This document shows positions 17,013 through 25,968 of a DNA stretch of 64,000 nucleotides, piece by piece (the first letter of the stretch is position 1; each line of letters begins with the position of its first letter). Position numbers and translations under genes: made by a program. The notes beneath the pieces are model-generated. The model searched no databases, was not told the DNA's origin, and was given only the letters and a program-made list of their open reading frames with translations. This DNA comes from Arthrobacter sp. UKPF54-2 (lineage in GTDB: Bacteria; Actinomycetota; Actinomycetes; Actinomycetales; Micrococcaceae): assembly GCF_007858535.1 (NCBI RefSeq), contig NZ_CP040174.1, forward strand, positions 2,604,001 through 2,668,000, given 5' to 3'.

Positions 17013-17234
17013 TCAGAGGAGCACTTTGGCCAGGCACCGGCCGGCGAGGATGAGCCCGAGGACCAGCACCCAGCTGACGTACTTCTTCCCGCCGGCCGTC
17101 AGCGCCACCGTGTGGCGGACCTCAATGTCATCCACCGCGGCGAACGGGATCCGGTGCCGGCGAAGGCCGTTGACCCCCTCAAAACCGTCGGCGTCGACGA
17201 TCAGCCGCGGCCGCCACTGGGTCAGGTAGACCAG
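17013..17234 (-). pseudogene. Truncated PH-domain (bPH6-like) membrane protein remnant
   Basis: Directly after the pfkB stop codon on the minus strand there is an open frame without a start codon. It reads VYLTQWRPRLIVDADGFEGV, then NGLRRHRIPFAAVDDIEVRH and a hydrophobic end before a TGA at 17013. RPRLIVDADGFEGVNGL followed by HRIPFAAVDDIEV is the pattern of actinobacterial PH-domain membrane proteins, whose N-terminal transmembrane part is missing here. It looks like a 5'-deleted gene fused to the end of pfkB by a deletion. Confidence 0.5.
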
Positions 17235-18203
17235 CTACGCCCCGAAGTCCTGGGCCGCGAGTTCCGCTTCCAGCCGTTCGACGTCGGCCCGGTGGCACAG
17301 TTCGGTGGCCCGCGTCGTGACGGTGGCGCTGCCGGCGGCGACGGCCGAGCGGAACGCCTCCGCCAGGCTGCGTCCCTGGGCCAGCCGGAGGACAAAGGCC
17401 GCCAGGAAGCTGTCGCCGGCGCCGACGGTGCTGCGCACCTCCACCTGGGGAACGGCCAGCCGGAGGGTGCCGTCCCGGGACGCGAGAACTGCGCCCCGGC
17501 CGCCGAGGGTCAGGGCGACGTGCTCGGTGGATCCGTCGTTCACCAGGGCCATGGCGGCATCAAGCTCGCTCTGCTCGCTGTCCAGGGTGGTGCCGAAATG
17601 CAGCCCGAGTTCCCGGCGGCTGGGCTTGATCAGGAAGACCCCTTCGGAGAGTGCGGCGGCCAGGGCCGGCCCGGAGGCATCCACCACGCAGCGGGCATTC
17701 TGTTCCCGGGACAGCCGGGCCACCTCCGCGTAAAAGTCGTCCGGCACCCCGGGCGGAAGGCTTCCGCTGGCCACCACGAAGCCGCCGGGCTGGATGGAGT
17801 CCGCCACCAGCGTTAGGCACAGGCGCCACTCGGACTCACTCAATTCCGGTCCCTGAAGGACAAAACGGAACTGCTTGCCGGTGGAGGCCTCGTCGACCGT
17901 AAAATCCTGGCGGGTGCTGCCCTGGATCGGAACAACCAGGGTGGGCAGGCGTTCAGCCTCGATCAGCCGCCGGTACGCCTCGCCCGTGGGGCCGCCGGCG
18001 GTGTAGACGGCCAGAGGGCGTCCGCCGAGCCGCTGCACGACGCGCGCCACGTTGATGCCGCCGCCGCCCGGATCCAGCCGGCTGGGGCCGCACCGGAGTT
18101 TGTGGCCGCTGGTGACCAGCTCGGTGGTGGTGCTGATGTCCAGGGCCGGATTCACGGTAACCGTGAGGATGGGCAACACCTGCGCCGATGGGGATGCTTC
18201 CAT
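17235..18203 (-). CDS. PfkB-family sugar kinase (1-phosphofructokinase / Pfk-2 type)
   Basis: A 322-aa ribokinase-fold kinase. It starts with ILTVTVNPALDISTTTELV, has the sugar-binding RLDPGGGGINVARVVQRLGG (about 42-61), an FVVASGSLPPGVPDDFYAEV segment, and the anion-hole and catalytic-base motif VRSTVGAGDSFLAAFV. LDPGGGGINVA is the form seen in E. coli PfkB and LacC-like phosphofructokinases, so phosphorylation of fructose-6-phosphate or tagatose-6-phosphate is likely; the exact substrate is open. The start at ATG 18203 is used; ATG 18215 would add four residues. No phosphotransferase or regulator gene is adjacent. Confidence 0.88.
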   Translation of the reverse strand: MEASPSAQVLPILTVTVNPALDISTTTELVTSGHKLRCGPSRLDPGGGGINVARVVQRLGGRPLAVYTAGGPTGEAYRRLIEAERLPTLVVPIQGSTRQDFTVDEASTGKQFRFVLQGPELSESEWRLCLTLVADSIQPGGFVVASGSLPPGVPDDFYAEVARLSREQNARCVVDASGPALAAALSEGVFLIKPSRRELGLHFGTTLDSEQSELDAAMALVNDGSTEHVALTLGGRGAVLASRDGTLRLAVPQVEVRSTVGAGDSFLAAFVLRLAQGRSLAEAFRSAVAAGSATVTTRATELCHRADVERLEAELAAQDFGA

Positions 18204-18331
18204 GAGGCCAAGCATAGGAGACGCGGCCGGATCCCGGGCCCATGGCCCTAGCCCGGAGCACGGGGCTGGGCAAGAATGGGCGCGGCAGGACCCGCGGCCT
18301 GATGTCCGCGGCCACGAGTGGAGCGGGAGCC

Positions 18332-19255
18332 ATGGCACATCGCAAGGGAGACGCCGGCAAAGCCGCCGGCGGCAAGGCGGCCGCCGGGAAAGCGGCCGCG
18401 GGGAAGGACCTGGCCCGCCGGTCCGGGGCCAACGACTCGCCGGAGGCGCCGGGCCGGCTGCCGCTCGGGGTGTATGAGGCCGAGCTGGCCCGGCTCCAGG
18501 CGGAGCTGGTGGCGCTGCAGGAATGGGTCCGCAGCACCGGTGCGCGGGTGCTGGTGCTCTTTGAAGGCCGCGACGCCGCCGGCAAGGGCAGTGCAATTAA
18601 GAGGGTTACGGAGTACCTGAACCCCCGGGTGGTTCGGATTGTGGCGTTGCCGGCCCCGACTGACCGGCAACGCGGGGAATGGTACTTCCAGCGCTACGTG
18701 GAGCAACTCCCTGCGGCCGGGGAAATCGTGCTGATGGACCGCTCCTGGTATAACCGAGCCGGCGTCGAGCGCGTGATGGGCTTCTGCACCCCCGCGGAAC
18801 ACAAGCGCTTTATGGCCCAGTGCCCCGTGTTTGAGCGCCTCCTGATCCAGGACGGCATCCTTCTGTTCAAGTACTGGTTCTCGATCAGCCACGAAGAGCA
18901 GGAACGGCGATTCAGGTCCCGGCTGCAGGATCCGCTGCGGCAATGGAAGCTTTCGCCGATGGACCGGGAAGCGATCCTGCGCTGGGAGGACTACTCCCGG
19001 GCCAAGGACGACATGTTCATGCAGACGGACACGGCGGAATCGCCCTGGTTTGTGGTCGAGGCCGAAGACAAGCGGAGGGCCCGGATCAACATGATCGCCC
19101 ACCTGCTCGCCAGCATCGACTACACCGAAGTCCGTTCGGAGCCGGTGACCCTGCCGGAACGGCCGCGCGCCGTCAATTACACCCGCCCACCGCGCGAGCT
19201 GTACCGCTACGTCCCGGACCACGCCGCCCAGCTTCTGAAGCCCGGCGAAGCGTGA
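18332..19255 (+). CDS. ppk2: Polyphosphate kinase 2
   Basis: A 307-aa PPK2-family enzyme that transfers phosphate between polyphosphate and nucleotides. An Ala/Gly/Lys-rich disordered N-terminus (about 40 residues) precedes the P-loop kinase core: VLFEGRDAAGKGSAIKRVTE (Walker A), LPAPTDRQRGEWYFQRYV, MDRSWYNRAGVERVMGFC (Walker B region) and the lid FRSRLQDPLRQWKLSPMD. The size fits the short PPK2 classes; class cannot be fixed by eye. The ATG at 18332 has GTGGAG about eight bases upstream; ATG 18302 would add ten residues. It is divergent from pfkB. Confidence 0.9.
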   Translation: MAHRKGDAGKAAGGKAAAGKAAAGKDLARRSGANDSPEAPGRLPLGVYEAELARLQAELVALQEWVRSTGARVLVLFEGRDAAGKGSAIKRVTEYLNPRVVRIVALPAPTDRQRGEWYFQRYVEQLPAAGEIVLMDRSWYNRAGVERVMGFCTPAEHKRFMAQCPVFERLLIQDGILLFKYWFSISHEEQERRFRSRLQDPLRQWKLSPMDREAILRWEDYSRAKDDMFMQTDTAESPWFVVEAEDKRRARINMIAHLLASIDYTEVRSEPVTLPERPRAVNYTRPPRELYRYVPDHAAQLLKPGEA

Positions 19256-19288
19256 GCGAAGGAAAATGCCCGCCGGGCGCCGGGGAAC

Positions 19289-19861
19289 CTAGTGGCCGAA
19301 CGGATCCGGGTCCACGCCCGGCATCCAGGTCAACCCGGGGACGCCCCAGCCGTTCTTCTTGGCCTGCTTCATTGCCTTGCGGGAGTACCGGTCGATCAGC
19401 CGGTTGACGTACAGCTTGCCGTCGAGGTGGTCGTATTCGTGCTGGATCACCCGGGCGAACCAGCCTGTCGCCTCGAACTCGACCGGCTTGCCGTCGCCGT
19501 CGAAGCCCTGCACCCGTGCCCATTCGGCACGTTTGAGCGGGTACTGCCCGCCCGGGAAAGACAGGCAGCCTTCCTCTTCCTCGTCCGGGTCCGGCAGCGC
19601 GCCGGAGACCTTGGAGAGGGTCAGCACGGGGTTGACGACGACGCCGGACGGCGGGGCGCCGTCGTCGTTCTCGTACTTGTACACGAACAGCCGCTTACCC
19701 ACCCCGACCTGGGGCGCGGCGAGGCCCACGCCGTTGGCGGCGTCGTTGGTCTCGAACATGTCCGCGATCAGGGTGCGCAGTTCGTCGTCGAAGACCTCAA
19801 CCTCGGCGGCCCGGCGGTGCAGCACGGGTTCGCCCCAGATCGTGATGGGTAGGACTGTCAT
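19289..19861 (-). CDS. def: Peptide deformylase
   Basis: A 190-aa metalloenzyme that removes the formyl group from nascent proteins. The three family motifs are all present: NGVGLAAPQVGVGKRL (motif 1), EEGCLSFPGGQYPL with the metal-binding Cys (motif 2), and VIQHEYDHLDGKLYV with the HExxH metal site (motif 3). Length is typical of bacterial type I deformylases. It lies 47 bp after the acyl-CoA dehydrogenase gene on the same strand. The ATG start at 19861 sits just after AAAGGAACT on the minus strand. Confidence 0.97.
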   Translation of the reverse strand: MTVLPITIWGEPVLHRRAAEVEVFDDELRTLIADMFETNDAANGVGLAAPQVGVGKRLFVYKYENDDGAPPSGVVVNPVLTLSKVSGALPDPDEEEEGCLSFPGGQYPLKRAEWARVQGFDGDGKPVEFEATGWFARVIQHEYDHLDGKLYVNRLIDRYSRKAMKQAKKNGWGVPGLTWMPGVDPDPFGH

Positions 19862-19907
19862 GTCGGAAAAGTTCCTTTAGTGCTCGGGGTTGCTGGCGGC
19901 GGGAAGG

Positions 19908-21062
19908 TCAGTCCGCGATGGTGCGGCCGACGACGTCGCGCATGATTTCGTTAGTGCCGCCGAAGATGGTCAGCAGCCGGGCCGCCAGGAAGGCCTGCGC
20001 CACCGGGTACTCGAGGATGTAGCCGTAGCCGCCGTGCAGCTGCAGGCACCGGTCCGTGACGGACTTGGCCCGCTCGGAGGCCCACAATTTCGCGCGGGCT
20101 GCGGAGCCGGCGTCGAGCTCCCCGACATTGAAGGCCTGGATGGCCCGATCAACGTAGGATTCGGTGACCTCAACCTCGGTGAGGATGTCGGCGAGCTCGA
20201 AGCGGGTGTTCTGGAAATCGATGATCCGCTCACCGAAGGCGTTGCGGTCCTTCGTGTAGTTGACGGTCGCCTCGTAGACGGCCCGGACGACGGCGGAGCT
20301 CGCCACGGCGATCGCGAGCCGTCCCTGGGGGAGCTGACCGGCCGCGTACTCCAGGCCCTTGCCCGGCTCGCCGACGAGGTCCGCGTGCGGGACGCGGACG
20401 TTGTCGAAGAACAGTTCCGCGGTGTCCGATGCCTTCAGGCCCATTTTGTCCAGCTGGTTGCCCGTGGTGTAGCCCTCGCCCTTGCGCACCATAAAGAGGG
20501 AGAAGGAGTCGCGGCCGCCGCGCCCGGTGCCGCCGTCGGTGCGGGCAAGGACCAGGGAGGCGTCGCCGGAAATACCGTTGCCGATGAACGTTTTCTGGCC
20601 GGTGATCAGCCAGTCGTCGCCGTCGCGCACGGCCTTGGTGCGGATGCCGCGCAGGTCAGACCCCGCTCCCGGCTCGGTCCAGGCGACGGACGTGACCGTT
20701 TCACCGGAAACCATCCCGGAAAGCCAGCGGCTCTTGAGGTCGTCGGAACCGTACGCCAGCAGGTGGGGGAGGACCAGATCATCGTGCAGGTGGAACGCGA
20801 GGCCGACGGCGAGGTGGTTGCTCCGGGCAAATTCCTCGTCCAGCACGGCGCGGAACCGGTAGTCCGCCATGCCCATGCCGCCGAACTCCTCGGGCACGGC
20901 GAGGCCGAGCAGGCCCTGCTCGCCGGCCGCGGTCCACAGTGAGCGGGGCATCATGTGCTCCTGGTCCCACTGGGCGTAGTGCGGGGCTACCGCCCGGGTG
21001 TTGAACTCCGCTGCCATCCCACGGAACATCTCGTGGTCTTCTTCAAAGAGCTGGCGCTTCAT
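19908..21062 (-). CDS. Acyl-CoA dehydrogenase
   Basis: A 384-aa FAD enzyme that introduces a 2,3 double bond in acyl-CoA thioesters. Signatures are FGGMGMADYRFRAVLDEEFA, TSVAWTEPGAGSDLRGIRT, ITGQKTFIGNGISGDASLVL, QLDKMGLKASDTAELFFDNVRVP, and the C-terminal RCLQLHGGYGYILEYPVAQ plus IFGGTNEIMRDVVGRTI. The start is ATG 21062 (MKRQLFEED), with the ribosome site AGGAAC just upstream. Substrate chain length cannot be read from the sequence. It may be co-transcribed with def, although no functional link is obvious. Confidence 0.93.
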   Translation of the reverse strand: MKRQLFEEDHEMFRGMAAEFNTRAVAPHYAQWDQEHMMPRSLWTAAGEQGLLGLAVPEEFGGMGMADYRFRAVLDEEFARSNHLAVGLAFHLHDDLVLPHLLAYGSDDLKSRWLSGMVSGETVTSVAWTEPGAGSDLRGIRTKAVRDGDDWLITGQKTFIGNGISGDASLVLARTDGGTGRGGRDSFSLFMVRKGEGYTTGNQLDKMGLKASDTAELFFDNVRVPHADLVGEPGKGLEYAAGQLPQGRLAIAVASSAVVRAVYEATVNYTKDRNAFGERIIDFQNTRFELADILTEVEVTESYVDRAIQAFNVGELDAGSAARAKLWASERAKSVTDRCLQLHGGYGYILEYPVAQAFLAARLLTIFGGTNEIMRDVVGRTIAD

Positions 21063-21095
21063 GAGGTTCCTTCCGTGGACGGTCAGACAGACAAC

Positions 21096-21127
21096 AAAGG
21101 CCGCACCGGATAACCGGTGCGGCCTTT
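21096..21127 (-). terminator. Terminator of tRNA-His
   Basis: AAAGGCCGCACCGG pairs perfectly over 14 bp with CCGGTGCGGCCTTT across an ATAA loop, 35 bp beyond the tRNA 3' end on the minus strand. Confidence 0.85.
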
Positions 21128-21161
21128 GGCAAGGTCGGACAATTCTGCCGTCCTTGGTGAG

Positions 21162-21234
21162 GGTGAGCGACGGGGGTTGAACCCGCGACCTCCTGGACCA
21201 CAACCAGGCGCTCTGCCAACTGAGCTACGCCCAC
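21162..21234 (-). tRNA. tRNA-His (anticodon GTG)
   Basis: The acceptor GTGGGCG pairs with CGCTCAC, with a G at position -1 (21235) and discriminator C, both marks of tRNA-His. The anticodon stem CCTGG/CCAGG holds loop TTGTGGT with anticodon GTG. No CCA is encoded. Confidence 0.97.
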
Positions 21235-21365
21235 CATGTTCCCCGCCGTGACTACCGGCGAACCGGCGCTCTGGAAAGGCAACGACAAATAGCTTACCTG
21301 CTCCTTGGGGGTGTTTTTGCCAATTTTCCCGAATTCGCGGAAATTTTCCCCAAACGTGGTGCAGA

Positions 21366-22037
21366 TTACTCCGCGGGTGCTGCCGCCTGTGCTTCCACTG
21401 ACTCTTCGGCTGGCGATTCCGCGGCCGACGCGGCGGCCGCCATGACGGACTTCGCGATCCGCTGCGCCGTGGCGCTGTCGGGACCCGGGGCCGGCACAAA
21501 GACCGCCTCCCGGTAATAGCGGAGCTCGTCGATGGAATCCTTGATGTCGCCCAGGGCCCGGTGGCCGCCGAGCTTGGCAGGGGACTGGAAGTACGCCCGG
21601 GCATACCAACGCCGGGACAGCTCCTTGATGGTGCTGACGTCGATCACGCGGTAGTGCAGGTGTTCCACCAGTTCCGGCATGTCGCGGACCAGGAACACCC
21701 GGTCGGTGCCCACCGAGTTGCCGCCCAGCGGGGCCTTCTTCGGGTCCGGCACCCACTTCTTGATGTACTCCAGCACAACGGCCTGCGCTTCGGCCATCGT
21801 CTTGCCGTGGGGGAGTTCGGCCAGCAGCCCGGAACGGGTGTGCATGTCGCGCACGAAGTCGTTCATTTGGGCCAGCGCGGCGTCGTCGGGTTTGATCACG
21901 ACGTCGACGCCGTCACCAAGGATGTTGAGCTCCGAGTCCGTCACCAGGGCGGCCACCTCGATCAGGGCGTCGTTCTTGGTGTCCAGGCCGGTCATTTCGC
22001 AGTCGATCCACACGATGCGTTCATTAGATATAGGCAC
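21366..22037 (-). CDS. orn: Oligoribonuclease
   Basis: A 223-aa DEDDh 3'-5' exonuclease that finishes RNA decay by hydrolysing di- to pentanucleotides. Motifs are [23 protein letters not shown] (ExoI, DxE), [20 protein letters not shown] (ExoII) and [20 protein letters not shown] (ExoIII with the catalytic His and Asp). About 40 Ala/Glu-rich residues follow the catalytic domain at the C-terminus, longer than the E. coli enzyme and common in Micrococcaceae. The ATG start at 22037 gives [12 protein letters not shown]. tRNA-His lies downstream on the same strand. Confidence 0.97.
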   Translation of the reverse strand: MPISNERIVWIDCEMTGLDTKNDALIEVAALVTDSELNILGDGVDVVIKPDDAALAQMNDFVRDMHTRSGLLAELPHGKTMAEAQAVVLEYIKKWVPDPKKAPLGGNSVGTDRVFLVRDMPELVEHLHYRVIDVSTIKELSRRWYARAYFQSPAKLGGHRALGDIKDSIDELRYYREAVFVPAPGPDSATAQRIAKSVMAAAASAAESPAEESVEAQAAAPAE

Positions 22038-22194
22038 CCGCCCAGCCTACCGTTCCGGCGCCCCAGAGCGGTCCGGTGCTAGGATTTTGGGAACGCGGCC
22101 TTCGAAGATTTTCGTCATCGCGGCACGCCCCCTGACTGCCTTTCGGGCCGAAGGCGGGCCAAACCAGCCCCACAACAGATTGGACGATCCTGAG

Positions 22195-23760
22195 ATGACG
22201 GCGCCTGTACCTGCGGCGGGGGAAACGGCTGCCGGTACTTCCCGCACCACCCCGAAAGCAGGGGATGCGGATGTGGACTACGCCAGCTCGCCGATCATCT
22301 CCGGATTCCTCGGCTCCCTGTTCATGGCGGTTGGTTCGCTCGGCGTCGGCTGGCTCGCCCCGGTCTCCGAACTGCGCCGGCTGCCCCTGTTCATCTGGAT
22401 GCGCACCGAGGCCGTCGGCGTCGGACTGAGCATTGTGCTGCTGGCCGTCGGCGGAATGCTGCTGGTACGTGCCTGGCTCCGGCTGGGGCAGCGCGTGCGG
22501 CACTGGGGCGCCGGCGCGCGCAAGGCGACGCTGCTGGCGGTGGCGGCCTGGGGGCTGCCGATGATGTTCTCCGTCCCGCTCTTCAGCCGCGATGTCTACG
22601 CGTACATCGGGCAGGGCCGCCTGATGGTGGAGGGCTTCAACCCCTACGAGAACGGCATCTCGGCGCTGTCCAACTACTTCCAGCTGGGCGCTGACAAGAT
22701 GTGGACCGAGGCGCCAGTGCCGTACGGGCAGCTATTCCTCTGGATCGAGCAGCTCGTGGTCTGGTCCACGAACGTCCACCCCGAGGCCAGCATCATGCTG
22801 TTCCGGCTCGCGGCCCTGGCCGGCATTGTGCTCTGCGTGATCTACGTGCCGAAACTGGCCGAGCTGCACGGCGTCAACCCGCACCGCGCCCTCTGGCTGA
22901 CCGCCGCCAACCCGCTGTTCCTGACCAACTTCATTGCCAGCGTGCACAACGACGCCCTGATGATCGGCCTCGCCCTCGCCGGCCTCTACTACTGCGCCAC
23001 CAAGCGGGTGCTCTTTGGCCTGGTCCTGGTCACGCTCTCCATCTCGGTCAAGCCCATCACGATCGTGTTCCTGCCGTTCATCGGCCTGTTGTGGGCGGGC
23101 AAGAACGCCGGCTGGCCGCGCAAATTCGTCTTCTGGGCGCTCACCGCAGGCATCAGCCTGGCGCTGCTGTACGGAATGAGCCTGGTCAACGGGTTCGGCT
23201 TTGGCTGGATCAACGGCCTGTCCGCCCCGGGCAGCATCTGGATCTGGTACGCGCCGGTCGGGCTGCTCGGGCTCATTGTCGCCTCGATCTTCAACGCCTT
23301 CAGCCTGGACGGCTGGGGGATGGCGAAGTGGGTGTACGACGCCGGGAAGCTGCTTGCGCTGGGCATCGTCGCCTGGCAGATCTTCCGGGGCGACTTCGAC
23401 CGCCTGATGCGCCGCCTGACCCTGGCCTTTGCCGCCGTCGTCGTCCTGGCACCGATGATCCAGTCCTGGTACGTCGTCTGGCTCATCCCGCTGTTTGCGG
23501 TCACCGGCATCCGCGACGACTGGCAGGTCAAGGCCGTGTACTTCATCGTGTCCTTCTTCATGGTCTACGCCATTTCGGACCAGCTGGAAGTCTTCCCCTA
23601 CCTGCAGACCGAGGACCTGGGCCTGGCCCTCGCGCTGGCCCGCAATGCCGCGGCCATCATCGCCCTCCTCTTTGCGCTGTACCTGATCTTCCTGGACCCG
23701 AAGACCAAACAGCTCTTCAGCAAGCCGGCGGAGCCGGTCACCACCCGGCCGGTCATCTAG
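22195..23760 (+). CDS. MptB-like polyprenol-phosphomannose alpha-1,6-mannosyltransferase
   Basis: A 521-aa polytopic GT-C glycosyltransferase. After a 35-residue soluble N-terminus there are about 11-13 transmembrane segments. The first periplasmic loop has the GT-C motif PLFSRDVYAYIGQGRLMVEG (about 130-149) and FNPYENG, which match actinobacterial MptA/MptB enzymes that extend the mannan core of lipomannan. The donor is polyprenyl-phosphate mannose. The start is ATG 22195; the upstream open frame is not coding. Its stop overlaps by 8 bp the end of the convergent AlkD-like gene. No other lipomannan gene is adjacent. Confidence 0.88.
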   Translation: MTAPVPAAGETAAGTSRTTPKAGDADVDYASSPIISGFLGSLFMAVGSLGVGWLAPVSELRRLPLFIWMRTEAVGVGLSIVLLAVGGMLLVRAWLRLGQRVRHWGAGARKATLLAVAAWGLPMMFSVPLFSRDVYAYIGQGRLMVEGFNPYENGISALSNYFQLGADKMWTEAPVPYGQLFLWIEQLVVWSTNVHPEASIMLFRLAALAGIVLCVIYVPKLAELHGVNPHRALWLTAANPLFLTNFIASVHNDALMIGLALAGLYYCATKRVLFGLVLVTLSISVKPITIVFLPFIGLLWAGKNAGWPRKFVFWALTAGISLALLYGMSLVNGFGFGWINGLSAPGSIWIWYAPVGLLGLIVASIFNAFSLDGWGMAKWVYDAGKLLALGIVAWQIFRGDFDRLMRRLTLAFAAVVVLAPMIQSWYVVWLIPLFAVTGIRDDWQVKAVYFIVSFFMVYAISDQLEVFPYLQTEDLGLALALARNAAAIIALLFALYLIFLDPKTKQLFSKPAEPVTTRPVI

Positions 23761-24438
23761 GCCCCGCACGCAGGTTCCGCAGCGCTTCCTTCCGCGACAA
23801 CGGGCTGAGCTGATCCCAGTGCTGCCGCACAAAGGCCTGCACCCACTCCGGGTCGGTGGCGGAAAAATCGCGCAGCGCCCAGCCGATCGCCTTCCGGATG
23901 AAGAACTCGGAATCGGCCAAGTTGGCCTCGATGACACCGGCCAGCAGGGTCCGGTCGGTGGCCGCCTTCGCCCCCAGCTGCGCGGTGATGGCGGCCCGCC
24001 GGATCCAGACGTCGGGTTCCGTGCTCCAGCGCAGCAGCACCGGTGACATGTCCTCCCGGTGGGTCTGCAGCAGTTCGCAGAGCCGGTGGGAGACCCCGTC
24101 CACCAGATCCCACCAGGCGCCGGTCCGGATGATCTCCTCGTACAGCGGCAGCATGCCGAGCTCGCCGGCGGCCAGCCGAAGGCCGGTCAGATCGATGGCC
24201 GCGTAGCGCTCCTCCCGCCAGCGCGCGCCCCGCCACAGCGCCAGGACCGCCGACTGCAGCGCCCCGAGGGACCCGGGAGGCAGCTCCTTGGCAGCGTCCT
24301 TAACGATCCGCCGGACCTCCGGGACGCGCACCCCAGCGACGGCATCTCGGACTTCATGTACGCCTGGGCCCCTGCCGCCCGGACAGGATCGGCCGCCGCC
24401 TGCAGCCGGGACCGGATGGTGGAGATCAGTTCAGCCAT
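23753..24438 (-). pseudogene. AlkD-like DNA alkylation repair gene, frameshifted
   Basis: The first 36 codons from ATG 24438 read MAELISTIRSRLQAAADPVR through QAYMKSEMPSLG, then the frame shifts. The rest continues from 24331 as VRVPEVRRIVKDAAKELPPG to NLRAGPR. In relatives, MPSLG runs directly into VRVPEVRR. On the plus strand the break sits in CCCC at 24331-24334; one more C would restore a single 228-residue HEAT-like glycosylase. The downstream part keeps WREERYAAIDL and WDLVDGVSHRL and ends with a normal stop. Either a true one-base deletion or a sequencing error in a homopolymer explains it. Confidence 0.85.
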
Positions 24439-24481
24439 GGGGCCACTTTAGCCACGCACCCGCCGGCCCTAGAGTTAGGGC

Positions 24482-25249
24482 ATGTCGATGATCAAGAGCC
24501 CCGCCGAGATTGCCCTGATGCGCGAAGCCGGCCGGGTTGTGGCCACCACGCTGGAACGCGTCCGGGAGGCGGCCGCCGTCGGCGTGTCCCTGAAGGAACT
24601 GGACGAGCTGGCTGCGGAGACGATCGCCGGGGCAGGGGCCACCCCCGCGTTCCTGAACTACCGCCCGCGCTGGGCGTCGGTGCCGTTCCCCGGCGTGATC
24701 TGCACGTCCGTCAACGACGCCGTGGTGCACGGCATCCCCAACGACTACCGGCTGGCCGACGGCGACCTGCTCAGCGTGGACTGCGGCGCCTTCCTCGAGG
24801 GCTGGTGCGGCGACGCGGCCATCAGCTTCATCGTGGGCACGGCGGACCCGGAGGACCAGGCGCTCATCGCAGCCACCGAAGAGGCGCTGGCCCGCGGCAT
24901 CGAGGCGGCGCGGATCGGAAACAAGATGGGCGACCTGGCCTACGCGATCGGCGGCGCGGCCCGCCGGGCCGGCTACGGTCTGCTGGCCGACCACGGCGGC
25001 CACGGCATCGGCCGGACCATGCACGCGGAGCCGCCGGTTCCCAATGACGGCCGTCCCGGCCGGGGCATCAAACTGACCGAAGGGCTCGTCATCGCGATCG
25101 AACCCATGCTGATCCTCGGCGGCAAGGGCGACTACTACCACGACGAGGACGAGTGGACCCTGCGTTCGGCCAACGGACGCCGGGCAGCGCACAGCGAGCA
25201 CACGGTCGCTATCACCGCTGACGGTCCGGTGATCCTGACGCTGCCCTAG
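24482..25249 (+). CDS. map: Methionine aminopeptidase, type I
   Basis: A 255-aa dinuclear metallopeptidase that removes the initiator Met from nascent proteins, acting after peptide deformylase. Ligands appear in SVDCGAFLEGWCGDAAISF (two Asp), DHGGHGIGRTMHAEPPVPN (His), AIEPMLILGG (Glu) and SEHTVAITADG (Glu). ICTSVNDAVVHGIPNDYRL is the signature loop. It lacks an N-terminal zinc-finger extension. Actinobacteria usually carry two map genes, so this is one of them; no secY-adk operon is adjacent. The start is ATG 24482. Confidence 0.96.
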   Translation: MSMIKSPAEIALMREAGRVVATTLERVREAAAVGVSLKELDELAAETIAGAGATPAFLNYRPRWASVPFPGVICTSVNDAVVHGIPNDYRLADGDLLSVDCGAFLEGWCGDAAISFIVGTADPEDQALIAATEEALARGIEAARIGNKMGDLAYAIGGAARRAGYGLLADHGGHGIGRTMHAEPPVPNDGRPGRGIKLTEGLVIAIEPMLILGGKGDYYHDEDEWTLRSANGRRAAHSEHTVAITADGPVILTLP

Positions 25250-25268
25250 TTGTATTGCCTCGGCGTCG

Positions 25269-25778
25269 TCAGCGCGTCTTGGGGAACTGGCCGGCCCGGA
25301 CGCGCTGGCGATGCGCAGCTCGCCGCAACTGGATGATGCGCGCCGCTCCGGCGATGGCGACCAGCACTCCGCCGCCGACCGCGGCGATAAAGAGGGCAAT
25401 CCCGAGCGGTACCGAGCCTTCGAGGCCAAAGAACTTCACCTGGACGTAGACCTGGTTTTGCAAAATGAAAACGATGAGCAGGATCAAAACAACGAGTGCG
25501 CTGGCGACGGCTGCCCAGACCATGCCCGCGCGAGTGACCTGATGGGGTTCCGGGGCGGGCGCCGTCGGGCCGGACGCTGAGGCGGGGGGAGCTTCAGGGC
25601 GGGAAACGACCACGGCATCGGCCGAAGCGCCGTTCGCGCGGCTGGCGCCACTATCCGGCCCGCCGTCCCGATAGCGCTCCTCGCGGGAACCGGACGGGGT
25701 AGCAGCCGTCGCAGGGTTCGGCGTGCTCGGGGCGTTGTTCGGATCCTGGGGACCGAATCCGCGGGGTGTCTGGGTCAT
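25269..25778 (-). CDS. LapA-domain (DUF1049) membrane protein
   Basis: A 169-aa protein with a long Pro/Ala/Ser-rich, probably cytoplasmic N-terminus (about 1-80), then two transmembrane segments: MVWAAVASALVVLILLIVFI and PLGIALFIAAVGGGVLVAIA, separated by LQNQVYVQVKFFGLEGSV. This LQN-VKFFG hairpin followed by an Arg-rich tail (IIQLRRAAHRQRVRAGQ) is the LapA/DUF1049 pattern. In E. coli LapA affects LPS assembly; its job in Gram-positive bacteria is unknown. It is convergent with map and divergent from corA. Confidence 0.88.
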   Translation of the reverse strand: MTQTPRGFGPQDPNNAPSTPNPATAATPSGSREERYRDGGPDSGASRANGASADAVVVSRPEAPPASASGPTAPAPEPHQVTRAGMVWAAVASALVVLILLIVFILQNQVYVQVKFFGLEGSVPLGIALFIAAVGGGVLVAIAGAARIIQLRRAAHRQRVRAGQFPKTR

Positions 25779-25968
25779 GGCGGCCGTACCTTTCGGTTGC
25801 GGGCGGGGCTGGCGGGCATTCCCAGTATCCCGCTTGTGTCAGTCCAACACTAAGGGTACTAACGACCTGATGCGCTGCAGGGTGCTCTTGGCAGCGCGTG
25901 GGCTGCGGTATAGCGTCAGCGCCAAAGGGCCGCCCCGAGCGGGCGCCTCGGCCAAGGAAGGTGCAGCC

